Below, in pieces: positions 56,531 through 64,000 of a DNA stretch of 64,000 nt (positions are counted from its first letter, which is position 1; the number at the start of each line of letters is the position of its first letter). The stretch is from Photobacterium sp. SKA34. GTDB lineage: Bacteria > Pseudomonadota > Gammaproteobacteria > Enterobacterales > Vibrionaceae. The notes beneath the pieces are model-generated. The model did not search any database. It was not told the DNA's origin and was given only the letters and a program-made list of their open reading frames with translations. The DNA is taken from positions 234,447-298,446 of the forward strand of contig NZ_CH724141.1 of NCBI RefSeq assembly GCF_000153325.1, in the 5' to 3' direction. The position numbers and the translations under genes are program-made.

Positions 56531-56750
56531 TTTATCTTTATATTGCCTTTATCAAAAACCTTTTTACAAATAACGATTATCTTTGCGGGATATATTTTTC
56601 GATACTCAATTTTTACATGATTTTTTGATACCTGCCTCACTTTCTTTAACTTGAACCTTTGCAACCCTATTCCTACTCATTTAGCTTATGTAAACATTAA
56701 TGATAATTAGTTTCATTATCATGTGGTTTTATATTTGCAGGGAGAGCATC

Positions 56751-57593
56751 ATGGAACAAGCGTTTCATTCAGATCCAATACTGAAAGTACGTGATCTCGA
56801 AGTCACCTACATTACAGACAATGGCGACTTTAAAGCCGTAAAATCAGTGAGTTTTGATATCGGTAAAAGTGAAATATTCGGCTTGGCGGGTGAGTCGGGC
56901 TGTGGTAAAAGTACTATCGCTTTTGCTATTAATCGCTTACATAAACCGCCTGCACTCATCACAAAAGGAAGTATTGAATACGACGGTACAAACCTTATCG
57001 CATTGACTGAACAACAAATGGGGGTTATTCGCTGGAAAGACATTGCGATGGTATTCCAAAGTGCAATGAACTCCCTAAATCCCGTACTCCCTATTCAAGA
57101 ACAATTTGCTGACGTAATGCGCCACCACCTTGGTTATACCAATGACCAAGCGAAAGAGCGGGCAGAAAAGCTGCTAGATCTGGTTAATATTCCTCGCGAG
57201 CGTTTATCTGAATACCCTCACCAATTTAGTGGTGGTATGCGTCAAAGACTCGTTATTGCGATAGCGCTATGTCTCAAAACAAAACTTATCGTTATGGACG
57301 AACCAACTACGGCGCTTGATGTTGTTGTTCAACGTGAGATTTTGCAGCAAATTTATCAACTACGTAAAGAATTCGATTTCTCTGTTTTATTTATTACTCA
57401 TGATCTTGCCCTTATGAGTCAACTTTGCGATCGCATTGCTGTTATGCGATACGGTGAAATTGTTGAAGTCAATCAAGCACGTGAAATACGTAACAACCCT
57501 CAACACCCATATACCCAAAAATTATGGGCATCATTCCCTAACATTCATGAAGACGCCCCACACGTTTCTATCTCAGCAGAGGAAATATCGTAA
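56751..57593 (+). CDS. Opp/Dpp-type ABC transporter ATPase (first of an orphan pair)
   Basis: Nucleotide-binding subunit of the oligopeptide/chito-oligosaccharide importer family, 280 residues. Walker A GESGCGKSTIAF, Q-loop FQSAMNSLNPV, signature FSGGMRQRLVIAIAL, Walker B LIVMDEPTTALD and H-loop ITHDLALM are intact. From memory, relatives are the ATPase of the Vibrio chitobiose importer. The ATG at 56751 has GGGAGAG upstream; the reading frame from 56700 is unsupported. The next gene overlaps by one base. No permease or binding protein lies on either side. Confidence 0.88.
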   Translation: MEQAFHSDPILKVRDLEVTYITDNGDFKAVKSVSFDIGKSEIFGLAGESGCGKSTIAFAINRLHKPPALITKGSIEYDGTNLIALTEQQMGVIRWKDIAMVFQSAMNSLNPVLPIQEQFADVMRHHLGYTNDQAKERAEKLLDLVNIPRERLSEYPHQFSGGMRQRLVIAIALCLKTKLIVMDEPTTALDVVVQREILQQIYQLRKEFDFSVLFITHDLALMSQLCDRIAVMRYGEIVEVNQAREIRNNPQHPYTQKLWASFPNIHEDAPHVSISAEEIS

Positions 57594-58555
57594 TGGAACA
57601 ACCAATTATTGAATTAAATAATGTGGTGAAAGAGTTCACTGCTGGCGGTGGTTTTGGTTCAACTGAAATCTTTCGTGCTCTTGATAATATTAGCTTTAAG
57701 CTCTATAAGGGGCGTACTCTAGCACTCGTTGGTGAATCTGGCTGTGGTAAAAGTACCTGTGCAAAGCTCATTACAAAAGTTCACGGCGTAACGGAAGGAG
57801 AAATTTTATTTAAAGGCGAAAATGTCGATACTATTCGTAAACGTAAAGATGTATTGAATTATCGTGGTAAAGTCCAAATGGTATTCCAAGACCCATTTGG
57901 ATCGTTAAATCCCACTCATACTATTCGCCACCACCTCACTCGTCCACTGTTAATTCATAATCAAGTAAAAGGTAAAGAAGCTGTAGAACAGCGTTTGAAT
58001 GAATTAATGGAATTGGTTGAGTTACCCATTGAAGATCTCAAAAAATATCCCCACCAGCTCAGTGGTGGTCAACGTCAACGTGTGAATCTAGCACGTGCGA
58101 TTGGTGTTGGTGCTGAAATCATCCTAGCGGATGAGCCCACTTCAATGCTTGATGTTTCTATTCGATTAGGCGTGTTAAACCTAATGAAAGAAATGAAAGA
58201 TAAAATTGGTATTGGCTTTTTATACATTACTCATGACTTAGCCACTGCGCATTATATCGCAGAAGAAACCGCCGTAATGTACCGTGGTCGTATTGTTGAA
58301 TGGGGAGACACTCGCTCTATTTTACGTAGCCCACAGCACCCTTATACCAAACTATTAATCTCTGCAGTGCCCGATCCTGATCTACCCTTTAATAAACTCG
58401 TAGATTCAGAACCAGATTACTCACAGAGCGCCGATAAGATCCGTGCAATAAGTTTGAAATCTGTTTCAGGCCACCGCCAAGTTGCTGATAATCACTTTGT
58501 TGCAAACTGGGATGAAGCGCAAGTGGCCGCACTTAAAGAGGAAAAAATCGCATGA
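57593..58555 (+). CDS. Opp/Dpp-type ABC transporter ATPase (second of an orphan pair)
   Basis: Second ATPase of the pair, 320 residues, of the OppF/DppF side. Walker A GESGCGKSTCAK, Q-loop FQDPFGSLNPT, signature LSGGQRQRVNLARAI, Walker B IILADEPTSMLD and H-loop ITHDLATA are intact; the C-terminal extension (YTKLLISAVPDPDLPF) is typical. The start overlaps the first ATPase (TAATG) and its stop overlaps the following gene (ATGA), so all three are one operon. The pair must serve permeases encoded elsewhere. Confidence 0.88.
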   Translation: MEQPIIELNNVVKEFTAGGGFGSTEIFRALDNISFKLYKGRTLALVGESGCGKSTCAKLITKVHGVTEGEILFKGENVDTIRKRKDVLNYRGKVQMVFQDPFGSLNPTHTIRHHLTRPLLIHNQVKGKEAVEQRLNELMELVELPIEDLKKYPHQLSGGQRQRVNLARAIGVGAEIILADEPTSMLDVSIRLGVLNLMKEMKDKIGIGFLYITHDLATAHYIAEETAVMYRGRIVEWGDTRSILRSPQHPYTKLLISAVPDPDLPFNKLVDSEPDYSQSADKIRAISLKSVSGHRQVADNHFVANWDEAQVAALKEEKIA

Positions 58556-59013
58556 TGACACTTCACTGCTGGTTAGAATCAGTTAAAACGTGGTATCAAC
58601 CCAATCATAGCCATGATTTTTCAGCGTTGGTTTCTCTCATTCAACAAACGCCTCTCGGCATGATGGATGAATTAGACAATGAGACTGGCAGTGAAGCTTT
58701 AGCCTATTGGCTAGATGCGTGTTTTCGGTTAACTAAATATTATCAACATCAAGGCTATAACGAGCAGGCATTTGGTTACATTCAACTTTCTTATGCCAAG
58801 CTTCAAGCCATTGTATGTGATGCAAATTATAGTTCAGAACTAAAGCGCTGGAGCTTAAAAAAGCTAGATCGAATCATTGTTGCAATGGTCGAGTTTTGCC
58901 AACATCAAACAGATCCTCAATGGCAGCAAGAAAGTATCCAGCTCATAAATTTACATGTCGCTTTTATGGAATCACAGCAGCATTTGAATTTAAGCTATTC
59001 AGCAAATAATTAA
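58552..59013 (+). CDS. Hypothetical protein coupled to the orphan ATPases
   Basis: A 153-residue soluble, helical protein (HCWLESVKTWYQPNHSHDF, GSEALAYWLDACFRLTKYYQ, GYIQLSYAKLQAIVCD). I do not recognise a family; TPR-like helical repeats are possible. It overlaps the second ATPase by ATGA, implying co-translation and a link to the transporter, possibly as an assembly or regulatory factor. ATG codons at 58552 and 58555 are both possible starts. Confidence 0.7.
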   Translation: MMTLHCWLESVKTWYQPNHSHDFSALVSLIQQTPLGMMDELDNETGSEALAYWLDACFRLTKYYQHQGYNEQAFGYIQLSYAKLQAIVCDANYSSELKRWSLKKLDRIIVAMVEFCQHQTDPQWQQESIQLINLHVAFMESQQHLNLSYSANN

Positions 59014-59218
59014 ATCCTATTCTGAACATCAAAACGAGTACATATTCACTTTCAACCTAGAGAAATGAATATTACTCGTTTTTTATTTATCATAATTTTA
59101 CAATATATAATATTTTTAAGGGTGATTTACACAATAAAAATATATCGTTTAACAATAATTAAATTGCATATTTACAATTTAATCCTTATTCTTGCCTCAT
59201 CAATTTGAGAGGTAACAC

Positions 59219-59770
59219 ATGTCTAATATCCAAAAACAAAGTAAAAGAGCTCGCATACTATTTCAACTATTTCTTGTTTTAACTCCTGTATTAGTTTGCT
59301 ACTTTTGGTTAACAATAGACACGCCATATGATTATTTAACGAACACTGGAATAATACAAACATCGTTTGATGATTTACATAACATTACTCAAGTTCCACT
59401 AACACTAACAACCAGACTCATAGCAACTTTAACTAGCCTAATTTATTGCTCAATTATAATGTATGCTTTAACAAAGTTAATTCGACTCTTTCGTAACTAT
59501 GAAAATAACAATATCTTTACTTTAGAAAATGCAACAATTTATCAGAAACTTGGTTATAGCATATTTTATTGGGTCGGCGGTTCAGTATTTTATCAAGCAA
59601 TTATGACTCTCGTACTCAGTTTCAATAACCCACCAGGACAGAGAATGATTGCTTTTAGTTTTGTTGGTGTAGACTTTATAACCATTATTATGGGACTAAT
59701 CGTGCTGATAATCTCATGGGTGATGAAAGAAGCCTATATTCTTGCAGACGAACAACATTTAACTATTTAA
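59219..59770 (+). CDS. DUF2975 membrane protein
   Basis: A 183-residue protein with four TM helices: about 13-31 (LFQLFLVLTPVLVCYFWL), 68-90, 110-135 and 148-170. The family DUF2975 is regularly encoded next to a small Cro/CI-type HTH gene, as here with a 9-base gap. The function is unknown. GAGAGG precedes the ATG. An AT-rich region upstream holds the promoter. Confidence 0.8.
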   Translation: MSNIQKQSKRARILFQLFLVLTPVLVCYFWLTIDTPYDYLTNTGIIQTSFDDLHNITQVPLTLTTRLIATLTSLIYCSIIMYALTKLIRLFRNYENNNIFTLENATIYQKLGYSIFYWVGGSVFYQAIMTLVLSFNNPPGQRMIAFSFVGVDFITIIMGLIVLIISWVMKEAYILADEQHLTI

Positions 59771-59779
59771 GAGCCAACG

Positions 59780-59998
59780 ATGACAATACGTATTAACTTA
59801 GATGTCATGATGGCTAAGCGGAAAATGCGATTAAAAGCATTAGCACTGGCTATGGAAATGACAGAAGCAAACTTGTCTATTCTTAAAAACGGTAAAGCGA
59901 AGGCAGTACGCTTTTCAACCTTAGATAAGTTATGTGAAATACTTGAATGCCAACCTGGTGATATTCTCGAATTTGAAGAAAATCACAACGATAATTAA
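59780..59998 (+). CDS. Small Cro/CI-family (XRE, YozG-like) regulator
   Basis: A 72-residue HTH protein: MTIRINLDVMMAKRKMRLKA, LALAMEMTEANLSILKNGKA, STLDKLCEILECQPGDILEF. The group is the YozG-like XRE proteins that pair with DUF2975, and it probably autoregulates the pair and reads a state of the membrane partner (inference). A strong terminator follows immediately. Confidence 0.85.
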   Translation: MTIRINLDVMMAKRKMRLKALALAMEMTEANLSILKNGKAKAVRFSTLDKLCEILECQPGDILEFEENHNDN

Positions 59999-60002
59999 AT
60001 AA

Positions 60003-60040
60003 AAAAGTAGGCGTTATTTAACGCCTACTTTTGACTTTTT
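60003..60040 (+). terminator. Rho-independent terminator after the DUF2975/HTH pair
   Basis: AAAGTAGGCGTT (60004-60015) and AACGCCTACTTT (60020-60031) form a perfect 12-bp stem with a 4-base loop, flanked by A and T runs, and can serve the convergent sgrR-like gene as well. Confidence 0.88.
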
Positions 60041-60061
60041 CTTCAAACCTTAATGATTGAC

Positions 60062-61759
60062 TTAGTGTCTTGGTTTTACCCACACCGATTTAAAATCAAA
60101 CCAACCTAATTGATTAGACGCCATCCCTTCCAACTCACCATTACCATCAACACCTAACCACACATGGAATAATGGTAATACTTGGCCTGAATTAACCAAT
60201 AAGTTCTGAATCTCTTCTAATGGAAATTCAGGCGTAATATTCATCCGCCAATTATCAATAAGAATCTCAAGTTGAGTAAATGCTTGAGATGGCATCGCTC
60301 GTTCAATTTGTTCAAAATTAAATAGCCACGGTAATATCGCATCGGCTCTATCGCTCCCAAGGCTCATACCATTTAACCAGAGATCTATTTTATCGGCCTG
60401 TTTGCCTTGCATGATATCTTCGAAGGCAATTTCAACCACTTTAAGCGTAATACCGTCTTTCGCTAATATTTCAGCGATTAATTCAGCCATATAAGGATAA
60501 ATAGGATGTTCTTGTTGATAGGCCAGTGTCACAGAGCGTTTAGTCGTTGGTACAACAATATCGTGTGGATATTCCGTTGCACAAATCCATCCTGGTAATA
60601 GACCATAAGCATTAATCATCTTAAAATTAGAGACTTTATTAAGATCAAAATGACGCATAATACTCAAACTGTTTAAACGAGATTGAAAATAATCTAGCCA
60701 AACTTTTTGTTGAGCTAAGCCTTTATTTCTATTTAATAATAAATAATTACAGCCTTGATCTAAACTTAACTTATTAGATACCGTTGCACTTTGTGTCTGC
60801 GCTAATTCTAGTGATGGCTTTAAATAACAAGCAGAAAAACCCGTTAAAATCCAAATTTCTACCACGTCTGTTAATGCACGAAAACCAAAATACATATCAA
60901 AAGCTTCAAGTTTTAAACGCTGCTTATCATTAATCGTGACTTTATAAGGCCCCGTACCAACCGGAAATGTGGTTGCATCAGAACGACGATGATGACTTGC
61001 AGGCTGAATAACAGCACTAATATTCGCTAGTAAAGCTGGAAGGTGGAGATCATCCCGTTTCAAATACACATCTATCGTATTAGCAAAGGGAGAAATAACA
61101 TCATCAATATGCTTAAACAACGCTTGCTGTTTCACTTCCTTAAACGTTTGTATAATATCATCGCTTTCAAGTAACCGCCCATCATGAAAACGGATTGCTG
61201 GGCGAATATGGAAACGCCAATGCCTTACCGAAATCATTTCCCAAGCATGAGCGATATCAGCTTCAACTTCCCCTTTTTCCTCATTAAATTGGGTTAATCC
61301 ACTGAATATTTGTCTAACAAGGTGTTGTTCAGAGCGACGAAGCGGCTTGAGAGGATTAAGATTACCAAAGCTACGGTAATAAGGTAGTCGAACAATTTGC
61401 CTGCCATGAACATGCGAAATACCCAGTTGTTCATGAATCAATTGCACCAGTTTTTCAGCATTATTATCTAACACCGATAGTGCTGTTTCTAATTTGCCAT
61501 CAGTCACTAACTTACGCGCTTGTATAAATTGTAACTCACTGTCAGTGCTATTAAATATTAAGCGCGATTGCTTTCCACGCCCAACGGCAGGTTGCCAATC
61601 AATCCAGCCTTTATCGACCATCTTATTTATGACCATACGCACATTACGACGCGTACAAAATAAAACTTCTGAAATATCATGGAGATTTGTCTCAGTATTC
61701 CTACCTGAGAAATGATTGTACAAACGCTGGAATTGCAATTTTAATCGTTGTCCGCTCAT
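60062..61759 (-). CDS. SgrR-like regulator (N-terminal HTH plus solute-binding domain)
   Basis: A 565-residue transcription factor: SgrR_N winged helix at residues about 1-110 (LQFQRLYNHF, LHDISEVLFCTRRNVRMVIN, KGWIDWQPAVGRGKQSRL) and a family 5 solute-binding domain (SBP_bac_5) from about 160 (GLTQFNEEKGEVEADIAHAW, FPVGTGPYKVTINDKQRLKL). E. coli SgrR activates the SgrS small RNA during sugar-phosphate stress. Vibrionaceae homologues are often linked to transport genes. It could instead sense the ligand of the orphan ATPase system. It is divergent from the lipase gene, with a 330-base gap that may hold a small RNA. Confidence 0.85.
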   Translation of the reverse strand: MSGQRLKLQFQRLYNHFSGRNTETNLHDISEVLFCTRRNVRMVINKMVDKGWIDWQPAVGRGKQSRLIFNSTDSELQFIQARKLVTDGKLETALSVLDNNAEKLVQLIHEQLGISHVHGRQIVRLPYYRSFGNLNPLKPLRRSEQHLVRQIFSGLTQFNEEKGEVEADIAHAWEMISVRHWRFHIRPAIRFHDGRLLESDDIIQTFKEVKQQALFKHIDDVISPFANTIDVYLKRDDLHLPALLANISAVIQPASHHRRSDATTFPVGTGPYKVTINDKQRLKLEAFDMYFGFRALTDVVEIWILTGFSACYLKPSLELAQTQSATVSNKLSLDQGCNYLLLNRNKGLAQQKVWLDYFQSRLNSLSIMRHFDLNKVSNFKMINAYGLLPGWICATEYPHDIVVPTTKRSVTLAYQQEHPIYPYMAELIAEILAKDGITLKVVEIAFEDIMQGKQADKIDLWLNGMSLGSDRADAILPWLFNFEQIERAMPSQAFTQLEILIDNWRMNITPEFPLEEIQNLLVNSGQVLPLFHVWLGVDGNGELEGMASNQLGWFDFKSVWVKPRH

Positions 61760-62089
61760 AAAGAGGAAACCTTTTTCTCTATATTGTTCTCTTTTAACTT
61801 CCTCATTTTAGCGTAAAAATATAACAGTCGATATGAAAATAGGTTTTGCTCTACTTACAGTGTGATTTCTATATAAATATTGATAAGTCTACAAAGCCAT
61901 TTGTAGCTTAATGAACATTAACTTAGGCTCTTTCCCCCAAAAGAGTTTATTTACCCTGAGTGCTCATTAATTTAAGTCCGACCTAAGACTAAGCGTGTTA
62001 GGTTGGACTTTCCCTGTATTCTTTTATTGTCATTAGATTGATAAATACCGTGTTTATGCTGGTGATAAGTAAACTCAAACAAGAATACG
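61760..62089. other. Divergent sgrR/lipase intergenic region with a hairpin
   Basis: About 330 bases with no coding frame. AAGTCCGACCTAA (61976-61988) pairs with TTAGGTTGGACTT (61999-62011) with one bulged or mismatched pair, followed by TCCCTGTATTCTTTT, a possible terminator. TTGCTC and, 17 bases on, CTATAT at about 61845-61875 could be a plus-strand promoter. An RNA of about 130 bases would end at the hairpin. In E. coli this divergent position next to sgrR holds SgrS. No clear copy of the SgrS pairing core is seen, so it stays speculative. Confidence 0.35.
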
Positions 62090-62956
62090 ATGAAAAAACT
62101 CAAACGCTATCAATATGAACAATATGCGATTTTATGTCATCTTGCTTATCCTGATGATTTTGATCATACCCAATATGGTTTTTTACCTGAGGGCAGAGAA
62201 GAAATTATCGATCGCTGGGGCCGCCCTATTATTCGTATTTTATGGGGCGAGAGTAATGAAGTCGTTTTGGTCTTTAAAGGTTCGCAAAACATATGGGATT
62301 GGCTACTCAACCTTGCGTGTTTCCCGAAAAAAATCGAATCACAACCTAAGCCATATCATGTTCATTGGGGTTATCATTATCTAATACATCAAAAAAGCAT
62401 AAGACGGAACTATGCCTTTCATCAATGCCATCCAGATTTAAGCGACAGCCAAAAGCTAGATATATTTCAAGCATCACATTTAACCTCATACCGCAATCAA
62501 TCGAACTACAACGAAATCATTAAGCAGATCCAAACCGTAATAAAACCCTTAATTGAATCAGGGAAGCATATTAGCTTAACTGGTCACTCGTCTGGTGGTG
62601 CAATGGCGATACTCAGTGCTGACTATTTACACCAATATTATCCAAATGCAATTAAGCGTGTGGTCACTTTTGGACAGCCAGCAACAGGGTTTTGGAGTTT
62701 TAAAAAACACTACCCATTACGTCAACAAACCTACCGTATCTGTTGCGATCTAGATATTGTCACCTTTCTGCCCGCTATTCCTTTTATGCATTGGCATGTT
62801 GGGCAGATGCTCTGGTTACACAACGGTAAAATTTATCAAAACATTCCCACCATAATACGCTTATCACGATCTATAATAAGTTGGATTATGCGGCCTTTCA
62901 GCTATCACTTCATGCAGAAGTATATTCGTAATAAAGACTTTTTTGATAAGCACTGA
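62090..62956 (+). CDS. Class 3 lipase family protein
   Basis: An alpha/beta-hydrolase of the lipase class 3 family, 288 residues, without a clear signal peptide. The nucleophile elbow is ISLTGHSSGGAMAI (GHSxG). VTFGQPATGFWS, the acidic residue in CDLDIVTFLP and a His in PFMHWHVGQML complete a plausible Ser-Asp-His triad. The substrate is unknown: phospholipid or neutral lipid. It reads divergently from the SgrR-like regulator and is followed by the convergent flavodoxin-like gene, 12 bases from its stop. Confidence 0.82.
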   Translation: MKKLKRYQYEQYAILCHLAYPDDFDHTQYGFLPEGREEIIDRWGRPIIRILWGESNEVVLVFKGSQNIWDWLLNLACFPKKIESQPKPYHVHWGYHYLIHQKSIRRNYAFHQCHPDLSDSQKLDIFQASHLTSYRNQSNYNEIIKQIQTVIKPLIESGKHISLTGHSSGGAMAILSADYLHQYYPNAIKRVVTFGQPATGFWSFKKHYPLRQQTYRICCDLDIVTFLPAIPFMHWHVGQMLWLHNGKIYQNIPTIIRLSRSIISWIMRPFSYHFMQKYIRNKDFFDKH

Positions 62957-62968
62957 TCAAACTCCAAC

Positions 62969-63517
62969 TTATTGAATAAAAAGATAAATACGACGTGCTA
63001 AGTATTTTGCAGTATTTATATCTTTAGCGTTAGGTTTACCATCCTCAGATGTAGCAACGACGCCCGCCTGACAACCTAAACGATTCACTCCCAATGCGTT
63101 GTAATTTGAAGGGTTATCTATTCCCATCCAAATCATGCCATGCTGTGATGCTAATATTTGAAAATACCGCAGCGTTTCCGTTTGATCGCCATTCGGTGAG
63201 CCACCAGAAGTTATCCCTGCTGCTATTTTTCCTGATAATATCTGATCGCACCATTTATCACTTGTCGCATCAGCAAAAGCTTTGAATTGTGCCGCTACAG
63301 ATCCCATATAAGTTGGAGAGGCAAAAATAATCGCTTGGCATTGCTGAAGTTTTTCCATTATTTCATGATTAACAAATCGCCCTTCTATAATTTCTGCTCC
63401 CGTAATCTTGTGCGTAATCACTTCTACAGGCTCTGATACTAACTCGTTACAACAGCCCTCTACTAAAGCTTCTGTAATACCTGTATTCGAGAAATAAACA
63501 ATACCTATCGCTTTCAT
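62969..63517 (-). CDS. Flavodoxin/WrbA-like NAD(P)H:quinone oxidoreductase family protein
   Basis: Flavodoxin-fold protein, 182 residues. FMN phosphate loop YFSNTGITEALVEG near residue 9, isoalloxazine loop ASPTYMGSVAAQFKAFADAT, and AAGITSGGSPNGDQTETLRYF match the flavodoxin family protein group close to WrbA and to multimeric flavodoxin reductases. It lies directly behind a SoxR-type promoter (63553-63583), fitting a redox-cycling defence role: two-electron quinone reduction. AAGGA precedes the ATG. Intact. Confidence 0.88.
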   Translation of the reverse strand: MKAIGIVYFSNTGITEALVEGCCNELVSEPVEVITHKITGAEIIEGRFVNHEIMEKLQQCQAIIFASPTYMGSVAAQFKAFADATSDKWCDQILSGKIAAGITSGGSPNGDQTETLRYFQILASQHGMIWMGIDNPSNYNALGVNRLGCQAGVVATSEDGKPNAKDINTAKYLARRIYLFIQ

Positions 63518-63552
63518 TAAAACATCCTTATTAAGTGTGTAAATATCAACAC

Positions 63553-63583
63553 AAGATAAAACCTCAAGTTAACCTGAGGTCAA
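63553..63583 (-). promoter_or_regulatory. SoxR box in a 19-bp-spacer promoter of the flavodoxin-like gene
   Basis: On the minus strand: -35 TTGACC (63578-63583), a 19-bp spacer (63559-63577) and -10 TATCTT (63553-63558). The spacer region contains CCTCAGGTTAACTTGAGG, one base from the classic SoxR box CCTCAAGTTAACTTGAGG. A 19-bp spacer with a central dyad is required by MerR-family activators such as SoxR. The start codon is about 35 bases downstream. Confidence 0.85.
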
Positions 63584-63686
63584 CCGTTAATGAGATTTTT
63601 TAAATCAATACATATGAATAATCATATATGTCATAATTGCAGTGTATAACTGTTTAGAAATGGAAAAGACGATAAGGAAATACCGC

Positions 63687-64000
63687 ATGACACATCCAAC
63701 ATGGGAATTACCAATAAACAACTCAGCAGGATTGGTACTAACCCCTTGTCCTGGAACAAAAGGCACACAATTAGTTGAAAGCATTGAACAACTGAAGGCA
63801 CAAGGTGTCACAATTGTTGTTACAGCATTAAGCATGAAGGAAATGGAAGCAAAGAACGTTGGTGTTTTACCACTGGTTGTTCAACAAGTCGGGCTTCAAT
63901 GGTTCAATACCCCAATAGAAGATGATTGTGCCCCAGATACAAGCTTTCAGCCTCATTGGGATGCAATCTCCCCGGCATTACACCAAGCATTAGATAACGG
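63687..64000 (+). CDS. Phosphatase (CDKN3/protein-tyrosine-phosphatase-like) family protein, 3' truncated by window
   Basis: First 104 or so codons of a gene that leaves the window. The start is MTHPTWELPINNSAGLVLTP, with ATAAGGAAA nine bases before the ATG. LTPCPGTKGTQ, VTALSMKEMEAKNVGVLPL and QWFNTPIEDDCAPDTSF resemble the CDKN3/dual-specificity phosphatase family of bacteria; the catalytic CxxxxxR would lie beyond the edge. It is divergent from the flavodoxin-like gene and may share its control region. Confidence 0.7.
   Translation, partial: MTHPTWELPINNSAGLVLTPCPGTKGTQLVESIEQLKAQGVTIVVTALSMKEMEAKNVGVLPLVVQQVGLQWFNTPIEDDCAPDTSFQPHWDAISPALHQALDN

Overview
The window looks like a chromosomal segment of a marine gammaproteobacterium of the Vibrionaceae, most likely Photobacterium or a close relative. 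The basis is the AT-rich base composition together with Vibrionaceae-like KtrAB, PhnW/PbfA/PhnX, Dms, Liu and LtaE proteins. No rRNA, tRNA, CRISPR array or replication origin was seen. The genus is inference.

Region by region. (1) 0-11.4 kb is a D-xylose locus damaged by insertion sequences. An IS66-family element truncates xylR. An IS3-family element with a clean 3-bp target duplication splits xylB. An IS4-family element sits beside a two-way terminator between a drug-type MFS gene and xylA. xylE and xylA are intact. (2) 11.5-14.4 kb carries a LysR regulator divergent from an NADPH-dependent FMN reductase, a short MscS-like remnant and an unrecognised gene. (3) 14.4-19.1 kb is a very AT-rich block. 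It holds an MFS gene broken at a homopolymer and two tandem paralogous pairs, each a winged-helix/TM regulator followed by a small membrane partner in the ToxR/ToxS or VtrA/VtrC style. (4) 19.2-21.3 kb is the KtrAB Na+-dependent K+ uptake system. (5) 21.3-38.7 kb is a 2-aminoethylphosphonate (AEP) utilisation regulon: an FAD oxidoreductase, phnW-pbfA-phnX, a binding protein, an ATPase split by an in-frame TGA, a fused two-domain permease and a GntR/UTRA regulator. A shared palindrome, TTGGTATATACCAA or close variants, precedes five transcription units. One of these encodes a secreted LamG/FN3/endonuclease-exonuclease-phosphatase protein, which I infer could release AEP or phosphonate head groups from marine phosphonolipids or glycans. 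A dmsABC DMSO reductase operon with its TorD-type chaperone and a small ferredoxin sits inside this region.

(6) 38.7-48.3 kb has a VirK/YbjX-like gene, a small membrane protein and a branched-chain amino-acid (leucine) degradation locus: liuR-liuA-liuB-liuC-liuE, divergent from a thiolase, an HIBCH-like hydrolase and an SDR. liuD, the biotin-carrying subunit of methylcrotonyl-CoA carboxylase, is absent. A 19-bp-spacer promoter with a palindrome fits control by the MerR-type LiuR. (7) 48.3-64 kb is a mixed chromosomal stretch: envelope proteins, DUF533, a PpiC with an unusual insert, a PepSY/response regulator/histidine kinase operon, ltaE, an orphan pair of Opp/Dpp-type ATPases, a DUF2975/HTH pair, an SgrR-like regulator, a class 3 lipase, a flavodoxin-like protein behind a near-perfect SoxR promoter, and the start of a phosphatase-family gene that leaves the window.

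Overall the segment shows ongoing decay of optional catabolism: xylR, xylB, phnT, the AEP-regulon exoenzyme and one MFS gene are broken, and liuD is missing. It also has readable regulatory architecture in the phn, liu and SoxR-type promoters.
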